A stretch of 64,000 nucleotides of DNA from Burhinus oedicnemus (lineage: Eukaryota; Chordata; Aves; Charadriiformes; Burhinidae), in the NCBI GenBank assembly GCA_008921705.1, contig VFFE01007601.1, positions 693,827 through 757,826 of the forward strand, written 5' to 3'. Of this stretch, positions 25,533 to 38,039 are shown one piece after another; the first letter of the stretch is position 1, and each line of letters begins with the position of its first letter. The notes beneath the pieces were generated by a model. It had not been told where the DNA came from and did not search any database. It worked only from the letters and a program-made list of their open reading frames with translations. The position numbers and the translations under genes were made by a program.

Positions 25533-27992
25533 CTTTCGGATGCCATTCAAGATAAGATGGTGAGAGATCAGTAATGCTGTGACAGGAAGCCAGTGCTGTT
25601 TGTGAGCTTGGGGAAGGAAGTATAAGGGGTGTAAGTCTTGAACCCAATGCTTTTTCCTTGTGGAAGAGAGTTCCCCTTCCTTAGTGGAACAGCACGCTCC
25701 TTCCTGCCCAGTCCCCAGACTTTAGGCAGTGCCTGTGCAACCAAGTGATCTTTGCAGGGAGAATTATAGATGGTCTCATCTCATACATGCAAAGCAAGAG
25801 CGAGGCATGTCCTAAAGGTAGGGAGCTGGCTGGCCACTTTGGGGTTTGACGTCTCCTGTGAACCCAGACACTTCGTGTTGAAGTGAAATGGGAGCTCGCA
25901 GGTGGGTTGCTGCGAGAGAGGGGAGAGAGGAAGCACGGGTGTCTGCTCCGGGAAGGAAAGGTAAGCCCACGAGTGCTGAGCATGGGGAGTTAGCAGAGCG
26001 GAGTGATGCTCCGTACCGCCTGCCGTGAAGTCAGAACACCCCAGAGGATTGCCAGCTGCTGGGAAACACACTTGCAGTGATGCTGGAGTCAGCCAGCCTG
26101 TGACTAAAATCTCCAGCTAATCATCCTTCACTGACAGAACTCGCTACGCGTATCGTTGGGAGATTCCTGCTTTCATAGACCATCTCAGTTGCATAATCAC
26201 ATTTGATTTCCTGGGCTGAGGTGCAACTTAATGTCCTGGAATATGTGCCCGACTATATTCTGCAGGTAGCTATTCCTGATGTGCTTTGCTCCCTCAGTTT
26301 CTTCTGATGGGATGCTTTAGAGTAGGGATAAAGAGAAACCAGATTCCATTCCATTGACATCTGCTTTTGTTTTAAACAGCAACAAATTTAATTGTGATCT
26401 AATTTAAATTTGCTTGTTATGGAAATTTTTTTTTAAAAATTGGGACAATTAAATATTTTGTTTTAATAACTGGAAACATGAAAAGGTCAATCACTCAGTA
26501 AAAATATATCAATGCAGGACAAAAGTTTTAATTTAAGAGAAAATTAATCTAAATGAGAATGTTGATACAAACACTTAAACGTCACTGATACTGACAGTCT
26601 TTCTTTTGGGATTTTTTTTTCCCCACAATAAATAATTTGGCGGGTTTCAAAGTAAGTGTTCTCCCTTATTTAAGAAAGTCAGGAAGGGGTGAGAGGGGTG
26701 GAGAGACCTTGAATCAGCAGCAGTTCTTCATTCCACTTTCACTGTTGGCCCCTGCATCCCTACCCTGGATTGAACCAAAAGCTGAATTATTGGTAGTGGA
26801 GATTCTTGTTGGAGGCAGATCAGGATTTATCCTTCCCAGCAAGAACCTGTTCTAAAGTTACATTGAAACCTGAGGAGAGAAAACAATCTCTGGTCTCAGC
26901 AACGGTCTCCCTTTGCAGGGAGGAGAGAAGAGGTAATGAGCAAAGGCACTCAGCCAAGGCTCTGAAACGGGCTGGTGGAGGTGAGAGAAGGGCCCCTTTG
27001 TGTACCAAATGGACTTGAGCTCCTCTGAAAATGTGTTTCCATCCTGCAGTGGCAGCTGCCAGCTGCTGAAGTCATTGTTGAAAAGCCATTCTAAGGTGCC
27101 AAAACTGCATTTTAACATCTCTAATAGAAGTGACTGCTTTTCATCTGTGCTGATTTTGCATGGTGAACAAAGCCATGGGTGGAGGGTGGGTGTCCTTATA
27201 CCAGCATCTTTGTCACAGGACAGAGCAGGGCATGAGCAGTGAAGCTACTCAGAGTCTGGCTGAAGAACAGGAGTCAAAAGGTTTGTTGTGCTCTCTTTGA
27301 CAGCCCTTGCCTTGTCAGGGCCTGTGTGTCTGATGGAGGCATGGCGTGGCTTGCTAGGCTTGAAGTGTAAGGAGGTGCAACAGCCAAAGGGCAAGGGCTG
27401 GCTTACAAACAAGCCTCCAAATGCTGCTGAAGAGGGAATATGTGTCCTTTCTCTCTCTCTTTCTCTCAATCCAAGCAGGCTCCTTGCTTTAACAGCCCAA
27501 TGCAGCAGCAGCTCAGCCAGAGCTACGCACCCTCAGAGAGGGTCCATCCTTGGAAGCTCAGGATGCTTCCAGGTCTGTGCAGACAAGACACTGAGCAGTC
27601 TTGGTCCCCTCTGCAAGCTGTGCTCCAGAGGCAAGAGGGGAATCACATCTTGGGCAGAGAATCAAGCAGTACAGCCTGTGCCATGGGATGGATGTCATCA
27701 CTTGCTGGAGATTCACAATGTGGTATTCCCTGGGGCTGGAGAGCAGCACAGGCGATGGATCCATGACTCATTCTCTGTGTTATATCTTCTCTGCCTGTTG
27801 CACCTTCACTTCTCTCGTAAAGCTCAACTCTGTACATGTGGGTGCCCCAACTTTGTCTACTGCCACAACTGTACGAGCATGGGGAGCAAGTCAGATCCTT
27901 CGTGCTAGTACAAGCAGAAGCCCTGGTCTTCTGGGTCTAGATGATTCAGCTGATGATGTGTCCCCCAGCCATGCCGAGCAGGAGAAAGAGCA
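25533..27992. other. Intergenic, no gene recognised; AT-rich homeodomain-like block
   Basis: Positions 26340-26640 are strongly AT-rich and crowded with TTAATT, AATTTAAATT and ATTAAATATT cores, a possible conserved non-coding element. A CT-rich tract lies near 27450-27470. The 206-codon plus-strand open frame at 27288-27908 has no domain, no homology I recognise and no gene-like context; it is probably chance. Confidence 0.55.
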
Positions 27993-28029
27993 GCTAAGTC
28001 AATCTCTGGTAAGCTGAGATTGACTTAGC
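27993..28029. repeat. 14-bp perfect inverted repeat (hairpin)
   Basis: Left arm GCTAAGTCAATCTC (27993-28006), 9-nt loop TGGTAAGCT, and right arm GAGATTGACTTAGC (28016-28029) with no mismatch. There is no U-run after it and no known RNA family. By rough estimate the pairing is unlikely by chance in 64 kb. Confidence 0.92.
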
Positions 28030-29596
28030 GTACTCTGCCTCCTCATAGCAACATTGGAAAGAAAACATTTAATTTAAGAATATGTCCACCATCTAAATAC
28101 CAGCTGCTCTGGGCTAGTTTAATTTGTGTTGTAGCTGTGTGTTTATTTAACATGTAACTTAATGCTACAGCATTCATTGCTCACGGGTATTGCCACAGCA
28201 ACAGCAGTAGTACCTGCCACAGTTTCTGCCTTTTGAAATGCACAGCCTTGTTTCACAGAAGCTCGGGCATGCCCTGGCTGATGGGAACCGCATCCTTTTG
28301 CACGGTGGTTTAAAAATAACACTTGCACACACAGAGCTGGCTCAGCAACAAGACACACTTTCCCCTGTTTCTGCAGTTTCCTGAGAGCACAGCCAGATGT
28401 TCTTAGCCACTGTTAGGGGTGTCCCAGGGAAAGGAGCTGTGGAAGGGGTGGCAGAGGTGGGGCTGATCACAGGAGGTGGAGGGAGAAATGACTAAGCAGC
28501 TATCAGTTGTAGGAGGCAGCTCCAGTATCAATTTATTATTGCACATTTGACCGTCTGCTGCAGATTTCTGTGTCATCATTCTGGTGCTGAGTGATTGTAT
28601 CTTCACTCACTAAAAAAAGACAGCAAGAGGTTATGCCAATTTGAAACCTGACTCAATGTTTTTAAGGCCTGACCAAAGTCAGAAGAAACAAAAGATGGTT
28701 ACCTGCATCTGAATCACGTATTGCTGTGGTTACAACAGGCCGGGCTCTTCTCTTGTGAGGGATGCTTGGGACCATCTATAATTTCAGACATTGGTGACTT
28801 GATCTGAGTCTTTCAATCACAATGGTAGAAAATTGGTAGGTTCTTTTAGAGCTTGACCTTCATGAGTGTCACTGTCAGAGACCTCATTTGCAGTCGTCAT
28901 AGACAAACATGCTCAGTATTCAGTGATATATGTGGTAACACAGAATTTGCTGTGCACAACCTTAGCAAAAACTGATTTGAGAAGCATCGATCTATAGTGT
29001 ATTCCCTCCTGCTTTGTGCGCCTGGTGTAAGACATTACTGACCGTGGTCCTCCCTTGACTTCCTTGGGGGGTCTCTTCCACAGTCCACCAGATTTGAGAA
29101 CATGAAAGGACAAAGAAGCACTTCTGGTCTGTGTGCTTGCCACCCTCTATATTTAAGTCCAATTTTCTTGTAAGTGGGCTGGTCAGGGCCAAAGGAGCCC
29201 TGGGAAGCCACTGTCATCTTGGACCCAAGTCACCCCTGGAGCCATCTCTCATTTTGCTGCTGAGATACACCACGGCTCTTGGCTGCATGAAGGTTTTGGT
29301 GTGTCACTTGTTGGCTTATACCAGAACTGGCAAAGGTAAGAAGAGTGCTCAGAGCAGCTTCTGTACAAAGGGCCAAGTAGGCAAGGCCCGACCAGCTAAG
29401 ATGGGGCTTCAGGACCTGTCACATCTGGAGTGGCACAGGGACGGCAACGAGGGAGCGGTTGTTATACTAGGGAGAATCAGATGAAAGTATAAGGTAGCAG
29501 TTCTTAGAACAATTGAAGATGTTTTTTCACACAATTTGTCTTGCACACAATGGTGAATGAAAAATCCACTGAGAGGTATTACATACGGAGATAATA
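28030..29596. other. Intergenic, no gene recognised
   Basis: Mixed-composition sequence without an identifiable exon, RNA or repeat. Open frames are at most 117 codons. Confidence 0.6.
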
Positions 29597-29745
29597 TCTT
29601 TGGTCCAGGAAGTCTCGGGTATTTCTGGGGAAGTGTAACTACAGGCTTTCCTGGCATTTATATCTTCCCTAGGCATCTGTTACAGGCCGCTGTCAGAGAC
29701 AGGATGCCTGGCTACGATGACCAGACAGGTTGGCTGCCCTAGGAA
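29597..29745 (+). mobile_element. Ancient CR1 LINE 3' end
   Basis: The piece CCCTAGGCATCTGTTACAGG, CCGCTGTCAGAGACAGGATG, CCTGGCTACGATGACC closely follows the 3' end of old sauropsid CR1 elements (gaagcatctggtactggcc, actgtcagagacaggata, ctgggctagatggacc). The core match is 29665-29732; the left boundary is uncertain. Confidence 0.72.
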
Positions 29746-32700
29746 CAGCCTGTCCCTGACACAGGTACAACACCCCGCTTCAAAAATCACTGTTTTCCCA
29801 TAGTTCATTTGCAGTTCCCGGCTTGGGTGGAGGTTTTCAGAGCAGAATTTTGCTCAGTGGTGGCAAGGAAGCCCACCCCTCACTGAAATCTTCGTGCTGT
29901 TTGAGCAGGATGGTTGGAGTTTGGGAAAATCTTGCTGGACCACAGTGTGGACTATTTCTGCATGACCTGGTCCTGAGTATGTACTAGCCAACTAGCCTGG
30001 CCCCTAATGTGTGAATGGAGCAATGTTTTGCTAATGTGTTGCTTTTCATATGTTCACATAGCCATGGAGTCTTCCGACAATGTAAGAAAAAGACCCTGCC
30101 TGTTTTGTCAAGGGCTGCACAAGAGTCTCCAGGATGGTATTTGGAAATTTGCTAGATTTGCTAGATTTACTAGCAAAACATGCAGGTTGCTCAAAATGGC
30201 AACTTGTCACTTGCATCATCAGTGCCACATGTTACCAACACAGATTGGTTTTCAAAATGAGACTGGAGAAGGAATTCAGAGAACTTCAAATAAGTCATCT
30301 CAGCTGTCCTCCAACTTTTCTGTCCTTATATTATGGAAAAGAGTGCACAGGAAGGGGGAGAAGGTGTAAGAGAAACAATGTGCCGCATTTTGATGGTTCT
30401 GCATATCAAACTTGTGTCCAAGATATGCTGATACTCCTCAGTTGCTGTTGTCCATGTCTGGCACTCTAGAAGTACTGTTGGATCAAGCTCCGGCCTTTCA
30501 CCACCAACATTTAGAGCCTGCTCTTTGGAAGCTGCAGCCAAAGGGTTTTCTTGATAGACAAGAAAAGATTTCCTTTTTCATTAAAGGAACAGGCATTTGT
30601 ATGGGCAGGAGGTTGTGATAGTGCCACAACAGAGTTAGAGGGGATTTCCCATGGGGACTTCTGTTCCCTGAAGAATCCTTGAAATTTGTGGTAGTACCTG
30701 TGGGCTAAGGATCATGAAGTCTCCATGTGCCCTTCTTGGTGTCTCGACGTAGGGGGTGTAAAACAGCACAGCTTGTGCAGAGATGCTGTGGAGCTCTCTC
30801 ACTTACTCAGGGCTTCATTTCTCTGCTGTGGCCATGATCTCAGAGGCAAATCCTGACCAGTAGCACAAAAAATAACCAACTGCTTTGGGAATGTCTGGGG
30901 TGAACTCTAATTCTGGGGGGAAAGTATTGTTTCTACTCTCTCCCATCATATAGGCATCAGAGGTGAGTCAACCTCACAGAAGATGAGTTGTAAAGCCAGA
31001 AAAATGTAAGCAATGTAGTTTTAATTACAGATGAATACTCTTCCCCCGGGAGCAACATTAGTGCTTTAAAGAACTGAAAACTCTTCTTGATGACATTTTA
31101 TTTTGATTTCTGCTCCAGGCTTTCAGAGCTGCCGCTCAGGACTGTTGCTTACTTCACGAAAATTTGATTTCTGGAGCAGCAACAGGATAATAACTAATTC
31201 CATAGGTAATCTAGAAATAATTTTCCTTTTACAAGAAGACAAATTGCAACCAGGAAAGACTCGGTCACTGGGGAAACTGTGTGCCCTATGGTATAAACCC
31301 AAACTCTCCTGTGCCATCATGGTTTCGGATTCAGAGGGGACAGTTTGGTGCACATAAACAAAAGTTTGGCACCAGTACCACATCCCTTCTAATATGATCG
31401 TTTATCCTGGACTTCTCTGACATCTCTGTTCTTCACAGTCTCTCCAGATTGAATTGACACACCCAGCCTCCCTCAACAAGTCCCTGCATTTTGGGATTCC
31501 TAAAATATGGGCTTTCGAAGAGGAAACGAGCTGCTCCATTGCCAACAGCAGCTTCTGGTATGGCCGGAGGAGCAGCAGCAGGGGAAGAGCTAGCCCCGAT
31601 GAGCCACCACCTACACAAGGTCCTGCATACATTACTCTGCCACTCACAAAACTGCAGTGGTGTCAGTAAAGCAGAGGATGTTTAAGACAGGTGACATGAT
31701 AACCCGTGAACCAAGGCAATATTCTGCTGCAAGTGACATCTGCTGACAGCCTTAACTGGCAGCCAGACTGCATCTCAAGTCGTTTATGTCTGATTTCCTT
31801 GTAGGGTGGAAAAGGTAAACTTTGTTTTCTTTAAAGTGAAAAAGGCTTTTTTTTAGGGTTTTTTGTTTTGTTTTTTTTAATTCCATTTGACAAGGGGGAA
31901 GTAAGCTCTACATAGCCAGTGGAAAACCTGCTTTAAATGTCAAAGCATCTACAAATGTGAACACCTAAAAGCCAAATTGTGTGCTGATGTTCTTTTTCCA
32001 GTACACTTGGCCATCAAGGTGACTGGCATCAACTTGTTAACATTCAGCATTCCCAGATATCTCAAAGCTGTTTATGAGCGCACACGTATGTCTGTTTGAT
32101 TGACCAGTGAATGGCAGCCAAGCAGAGAAACTCTGAACTGTTCCTTTCTCCTGCTCAGGGCTCCTCATAAGAGAATTAGTCTTTAAAATGTTCCCTTTGT
32201 AAAAACAGAGGGGAGGGGGACAGGACTTTGCGGGGCAATGAATGAACAGAAAACCAGTTTCAGTCGTTTCTGGGCAGCATTGATTTGACTTTTCACCATC
32301 ACTGGTTGCACAGAGCCATGGAGCGGATTTCTGGGTGAGCTGAGCATAGGTGAGCTGATGGATGGTTACTGATGACTGCTGCGTGTAACCATGGTGGCTG
32401 ATCAACACAGGGACCTGCGAGCCAAGGAGAGAGCTGAGAGGGGGTTGCTTGTGACAGTCGAGTGCTCCCTTCCCCACAACTTCTGCAAGGGTTTGGGAAA
32501 TGAGCAGAGTAAAGGTGTGTGGCACGGAGGGGTGGCATTGGCAGAGGTGTGGGTTCGTGTTGGTGGTAGCAGCATAACCTGAACTGGTGAGTGGGGCGTT
32601 CATCCCGCTCCCTTGGCGAGCAGTGGGGCTGGTTCCTCTGACCAGCGAAACGTGGTGGGCTGTCCAGGCACACGCGCTGCAGCTGGTCCTCTGCTGCCAG

Positions 32701-34419
32701 GCTCGTCATACCTGGCCTCCCTCCATCCACAGGTACCTGGTACATCACAACAAGTCACAGCCCTGTCCCTTCAAAGCCCAGCTTGGTGGCTATGGAGGGT
32801 AGAGAGGAGCAGGTCTCCTTCCCCCTTCCTCCCATAAGTCAAATGCTTTCTGTATGTGCCACTGCAACAGGAAACCTGCCTTGGTCTTTGCAAATGCTGT
32901 TGTGCTAAATGATGCCTCTGAGCCCTCCTGCTCTCTGCTCCCCGTGTCCTGAGTGCTCTGGGGTGGAAATGCAGGAGCAGTTTGAGCTGCAGCCACAAGC
33001 AGCCTGCTGAGACCTCAGCAAACCCCCCCTAATTACTCACAGAGGAAACAAGAGGCTCCTTAGGCCTCTATGCGTAAGATGAGCTTAAAGTCATTTAACA
33101 TACACCTGCTGCTGTGTTTAATACTGCTTTGAGAGTCCTTATCCGCCATGAAAATGGAAACGAGCACTCAGCTCGTCATGGCAGCTCCTCTGTGGAGTCA
33201 GCTGGAGCAAGCTGGCTGCCTGGCAATGATGGGGAGGGAGAGGAGGACTAGCTGAGGAAGGGATGAAGAAGGGCAGGCACAGAGTCCTGCCAAGATGGCC
33301 GGGGTCAGTCTGGCTGGGACGGGACTTGTGGTCCCTGGGAAGATTTTGACCTGACAGTGCAATCTGTTGCAGAAACATGATGGATTTACCTTGCTGAGGA
33401 AAGAAACAGGTTTGCTTAGGTCTCTTCTGTCCCTGGCTCTCCCTCCCTCAGCGACACTGGAAACGAAGCAGCTGGCTACTGAAGAGGCCACCAGGTTAAT
33501 TTCAGTCTCTGGTGGGTTGGCTCTCCCACACTGCATAAGTTCCCTGGGAACAACACACATCAGAAGTATCAGAAGAACAGAATACACAAAGCTAGTTAAA
33601 AATGCTGCTGCTGCCTGGGCTGGGGTCAAAGCCTATTGCTTTGGTCATACCAGTCTTCTCTGTGACTCCTTCCTGTCTGCTTACTTTACCACATCGAACG
33701 TAGACTGCTCAGGCTCATGTTTGAGGCACATCCCCACCCTCTCTCATCTCTCTCTCCTGCCTGGGATGTCAGCTCCTACCTTCCTTGGCTGCTGATCCCA
33801 TTACTTAGTTGTTAAATCCTTAAACTAGCAGCACATGACTTCTCTCCTGAGGTACCTCTGATGCTCTGCAACTAGTCCAGTGATTCTTACTGCCTCCTGG
33901 TACTTCCTCAGGTTGTCTGTCTGTCTGCATCCACCCATTGTCTTTTTGTCCTGAATTGTAAGCCTATAGAGTCAGGGCTTTCTGTTTCTTCCGCACCTGG
34001 AAAGCCTAGGACAGAGGGTCCCCAGCTGGATTCAGACCCTACAGCTGGTAACAGGTGATTTGTATTTCATGGCAGGAGAGCTGGTTGGCTCCTTGGAGAA
34101 GTCTCCTGCCTGCAGTAAAGGCCAAGTCCTTGTTACCTCACAGCAAATAATAAGATGAGTAAACGAGTCTGAAACTTCAGCTCCTAATCAGGGGATCTCC
34201 TGAGGGAGGAGAGCCCTGGTTTCCCATGGCCAGAGGTTTTCATCTCTCCTTCCTCAAAAAGAGGCAAAAATATTGTCTTAAAGGTGGGTGAGTTATACCA
34301 CAGTGACAAAAAAAAAAAAAAAGATATCTCATGGCTTATTTCTCCCGCGTATATGAAGCAAAAAGGGGAGTCCCTTCCAAAGAGCCTGTGTGAGGGGTGA
34401 GGACAGCAGTCCCACAGCA
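29746..34419. other. Intergenic, no gene recognised; small tandem repeat
   Basis: No recognised exon. A 9-bp unit, ATTTGCTAG, is repeated three times at 30147-30173 (third copy ATTTACTAG). An A15 run lies at 34308-34322 and a T-rich patch at 31848-31880. Overlapping frames of 149-188 codons on the minus strand at 32.0-32.7 kb have no motif and occupy different frames of the same DNA. Confidence 0.55.
30147..30173 (+). repeat. Three tandem copies of a 9-mer
   Basis: ATTTGCTAG occurs at 30147-30155 and 30156-30164, then ATTTACTAG at 30165-30173 with one change. Confidence 0.9.
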
Positions 34420-35690
34420 TCGCTGTCAGAGGGTCGGGGAGTCACCTGAACTCAGAGAATGAAGCTCGGCTCCGCAGCAGGTATTTCACTCCCACCAGGG
34501 GAGACCAAGCCGAGCAGTGGGGCCGCAGCATTGACCTCCTCTGCCCCCTTCTTTTCGGCTGCCCAGGCTGTTGCCTGCTAGCAAACACCCGACCGAAGGC
34601 GCAGCACCACAACGTTTACCTGCTCTCGGCGTTGCACCGTGTCAGCCCTCCTGCGCATCAGGCACGTCGGCGTGCCCAGCTCACGTGAGTCACTCCCGTC
34701 ACGGCTGCCATCTCGGGCTGCCCATGGGTCCCGATGGGGAAAGCGGGATGCTGTCTGCAGAGGTGACATTGCTAGAAGGGCACTAGCCTGGTTTCAGTGT
34801 CCTGGTTTTATTTGTTCGTCCGGTGGTTCCACCCTGTGCCCCACCCTGACAGTGGTTAGCGCGGTGTTAATTACTAGCCGTCCCAGTGGGGATTGCGTTT
34901 GGCTGAAGGACGTACAGATTAGACTGGTGTGGGTCACTCTGCCAGGGCAGGTGAGCCGTGGTTAGTAGGACACCGTGACACACTGCCCCGAGCAGTGGCC
35001 GGCAGGGTTCGGCATGGCTGCGGGTGCCGAGCTGTGCCGAGGCAGTGCTGGCAAAGCCGGGGCACGGCCGGGGAGCCTGGATGAGCACGGGGTACGTGTG
35101 CCAGCGCGGGTTGTTATAAAATCGCTCCCTGGGATGTACTTGTCTAAACAAGCCTCGAGGGCACGGCTTTCCTAGAAGCTTCTAAACAAAACCGATCTCC
35201 CCTTGCCAAGACAGCCTAACTACATAACGGTGATGTTTTTGCGGCTAAATCCCGGGACAGGGGTTCATGTGATGTAGGTGTGGTACCGTCCCTGCCACTG
35301 CCTTCTTCTGCACGACCTCAGGCAAACCCCATCACCTCTCCATGCATCAGCCTCCACGTGGGCCTGGTTATGAGGGGGGTCGGGAGGCTGGGGAGCCTCT
35401 GGGGTTCCCCGAGGGGAAGGTGCCCCATGTGTACTCAGAGGGGTAGCTACTAGGTGGTCCTTATCTGTTTCTTGGCTTAATTTCTTCTTCAAAACACTGG
35501 GTCTGGGTGCCCGGCCGTTGCAGCTGGATGCAGCACTGCCCATCTGTGTGAGCTCTGCGTCCCTGTCTCGGGGCTCGCCAGCCCACAGCCCTGCCCCTGA
35601 CCGGGGATCACCGGGAGAGTGACTCTGGCTTCAAAGCCCAGCACAGGGCAACGGCGAAGCTCTTCCTGTTCTTTCGAAAGCTAACGTAAA
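34420..35690. promoter_or_regulatory. Orphan CpG-rich island, no gene assigned
   Basis: By hand count the first 750 bp hold about 50 CpGs at about 60% GC, roughly 0.7-0.8 of expectation. A sparser CpG-rich tail runs to about 35690. This is as dense as many promoter islands, yet I find no recognisable exon, TATA box or splice-supported frame. It lies about 28 kb upstream of DUSP5. It could be the promoter of an unannotated non-coding RNA, a CpG-rich enhancer or a decayed promoter. Confidence 0.5.
35292..35378 (-). repeat. Possible MIR-like relic, antisense
   Basis: CTGCACGACCTCAGGCAAAC, CCATCACCTCTCCATGCATC and AGCCTCCACGTGGGCCTGG resemble the reverse complement of MIR (gtgaccttgggcaag, acttaacctctctgtgcctc, agtttccccatctgtaaaatgg). 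The match is weak. Confidence 0.4.
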
Positions 35691-38039
35691 AAATGATAAT
35701 AAGCTAAATCTGGATCTATGCAGCAATTATGTGGGATACCAGACCTTGCACCTGTAGCATAATACATAACAGAGCCAGATAACTACCTCGTCTAATGATT
35801 GCTCTGAGCAGCACACAAATCACATTATGCAGGGTGAGCCGAAAGCCATTTTTCAGTCAAAGCTGATGAGTTTGCAAAGACTTTCTTTGCCCAGCTCTCT
35901 CTGACTGCAGGTTTGTCCTCTTCTCCTTGGAATCCTTCCTGTTATTTTTCTACCTTCCTGTAGCAGGATGCAACATTCATTACAATAATAGATCAAACTT
36001 TGAGTGGAAAAACTCTGCTTCACAGTTGTCTTCAAGATTTCCCAGTTTTGTTCCTGTTTACTGATCCCCAGCCCTGACCTCTCAGCTCACCCTGCCAGGT
36101 ACAACGTTGGAATAACATGGCAAAACCAAACCCAGCGGGTCTGTGTGCGTACCCGTAATTAGCAGGTAGAGCGTTTTCACAGGGTGCTTTGATGGGCAAA
36201 AGATGGAACATAAAACTTAATCTGTCCAGCAGTTTTCAATCATTATGTGTCTAGGCCTTAACATGATTAGGTTTTTATACAGAGGGGTATGAAATGATCT
36301 TATTCAGGCAGCTCATGGTGGCTAAGAATAAGCGAGGCAGACCCCCGCGCGTCAGGGCAGCCCTCTCAGGCAGACGCAGGCGTTTTATGCAATGCAGGTG
36401 GTCAGATGCTGGGGCAGGGGCCTGGAGAGGTTGAGCAATTGTGTTTGTTATTCAAAAGTTACCTGGAGAAGACCTCAAAATGCGGAATTATTCCAGGTTT
36501 GAGACCTTGAGGGACCTCCTGAGATGTTCTGAGATGCTGTGTGCTCTGTCAGAGCTCTTGTAGCATCACCAGTGATTGCAGCAGGACTCCCTGCAGAAAC
36601 CCTTCCTGGTGAGGACTTGCCACCCTGACAGTGACCAAGCTGGAGAGAGGAAGGTCAGTCCTGCATGAGGACGTACACAAGGCATCAAATGTTTGTGCGG
36701 TTTGCTGAAAGACACACACAGCTCCTGGGCAGAACTGGGGAGGGAGCATTGCTCTGCTGCTTCCCATCCCTTGTTGCAGTCATAGCTAATACATATTTAG
36801 AGGACTATTTCCAAAAGCATCTTAAAACCAAAGTCCTGTTACCTGGAAGCACACCTGAAGCCTTCAGTACTTCAGTCACATCTAAAACACAAATGTGGGC
36901 CCCTAGTAATGAAATTCTTCTCATCTAGTATTAATCGCCCAAACATAAGGTGTAAACTAGCTGTATAATTCCTCCTATAGTTAAAGGAAAGAAGCGCCTG
37001 TAAAAGTCAGTTCCCCTCATCCTCTTAGCTGCCATCTTAAGACGGGATAAGTCATCCCCTGGAGGTACCTGGGAAAGACCAGACTCCTAAATATCAAACA
37101 GGCACGGGCAGAAGAGGAATCCTACCCTAAAGACGTAGCTTCTCTGGGAACTCAACGCAAGCTTAAAATTTCTGTATTAATTTCTTAACCTGAAAAAGTC
37201 AAGTGCTTTAGAAACCCTGATAGACAGCCTGCTCTGGCTCTCCGCGCCTAAATGCTTTTGAAATCTGGTCAGAAACGGTCCCAGCAAGGGCTCCGGATTC
37301 TCTAGTGAGATATATGGGAGGAAGTTCTGAGGCAGAAGAGCAACATCAGTGCAAATTTGTTTGGAGAGGTTTTTGTTGACTGGATTTCTGTGGGTTTTTT
37401 TGCTTGTTTGTTTCCTGCTACTCTTATGTTATCAGCATGGAAATATTAAACGATGTGACCAATGTAGCCAGTAAGACTAGCCACAACTATTATATAACGT
37501 CTGGTTGCAGTAAACATCTCAACAATTATTTCTTTGATTGCAGTGCAAACATACCCTGTGTACAATATGTGGGTTACCGGGTAGAGTTATGTCATGATTC
37601 AGGATGAGCCAATATTATAAGCAACTGCTAATGAAGGGTGGGATTTTCATCAGTTTCTCTGTATTGACCTATTTCAGTTCCTACCAAAGGTAGTGGTTGA
37701 AGAAGGAGGCCCTCGGGAAGGGAAATCTCAGATGATTTATGGTTATTGGGCACTTGCTCGTGTCAGAAGGGGAGGGGGGCAGGTGTGAGAGGGGCGTTTA
37801 TCACAGCAGAGGCTGAGCAGCGTCTCACGGATGGGAGGAGTGCTCCTGCACTCCCACGAAAGGTTCGCCCTCATGCATCCCGCATCGCGCCAGCCCAGGG
37901 CCTGCAGGGATACAGGTGTAGGACAAAAAAAGTTCTCTCAAGGGTGGTTAGACATAAGCACAGTGTCTCTGGCTCAGGAAACCCTTTGGCCGCAGAAGGG
38001 GAGAGCGTGCTGGGGAAGTTTCACCGCCTGGTCCACCTC
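35691..38039. other. Intergenic, two candidate conserved non-coding blocks
   Basis: No recognised exon. Positions 35691-35850 and 36150-36310 stand out as AT-rich, complex (non-repetitive) sequence dense in TAAT, GATA and CTTTGATG-type motifs, the usual look of developmental enhancers. The rest is unremarkable. Confidence 0.45.

Noticed and set aside
25284..25574. Frame with KGREG repeats
   Set aside because: It is the translation of the GAAGG microsatellite.
26290..26345. CCCTCAGTTTCTTCTGATGGG resembling antisense MIR
   Set aside because: Only one block matches and the neighbouring MIR blocks are absent.
27288..27908. 206-codon plus-strand open frame
   Set aside because: No recognisable domain, overlapping frames in other phases, and no splice or conservation evidence. 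A frame of this length can occur by chance in 64 kb of mixed-GC DNA.
2094..27957. 18-mer AGATGATTCAGCTGATGA shared between about 2096 and 27941
   Set aside because: Similarity does not extend into the flanks; a single shared 18-mer in 64 kb is only mildly unusual.
32037..32748. Overlapping minus-strand frames of 188 and 149 codons
   Set aside because: They use different phases of the same DNA, lack motifs and have no gene context.
35169..35186. TAGAAGCTTCTA with an adjacent TTC, resembling a heat-shock element
   Set aside because: The upstream TTC unit has the wrong spacing, so only two units fit the consensus; it is too weak to call.
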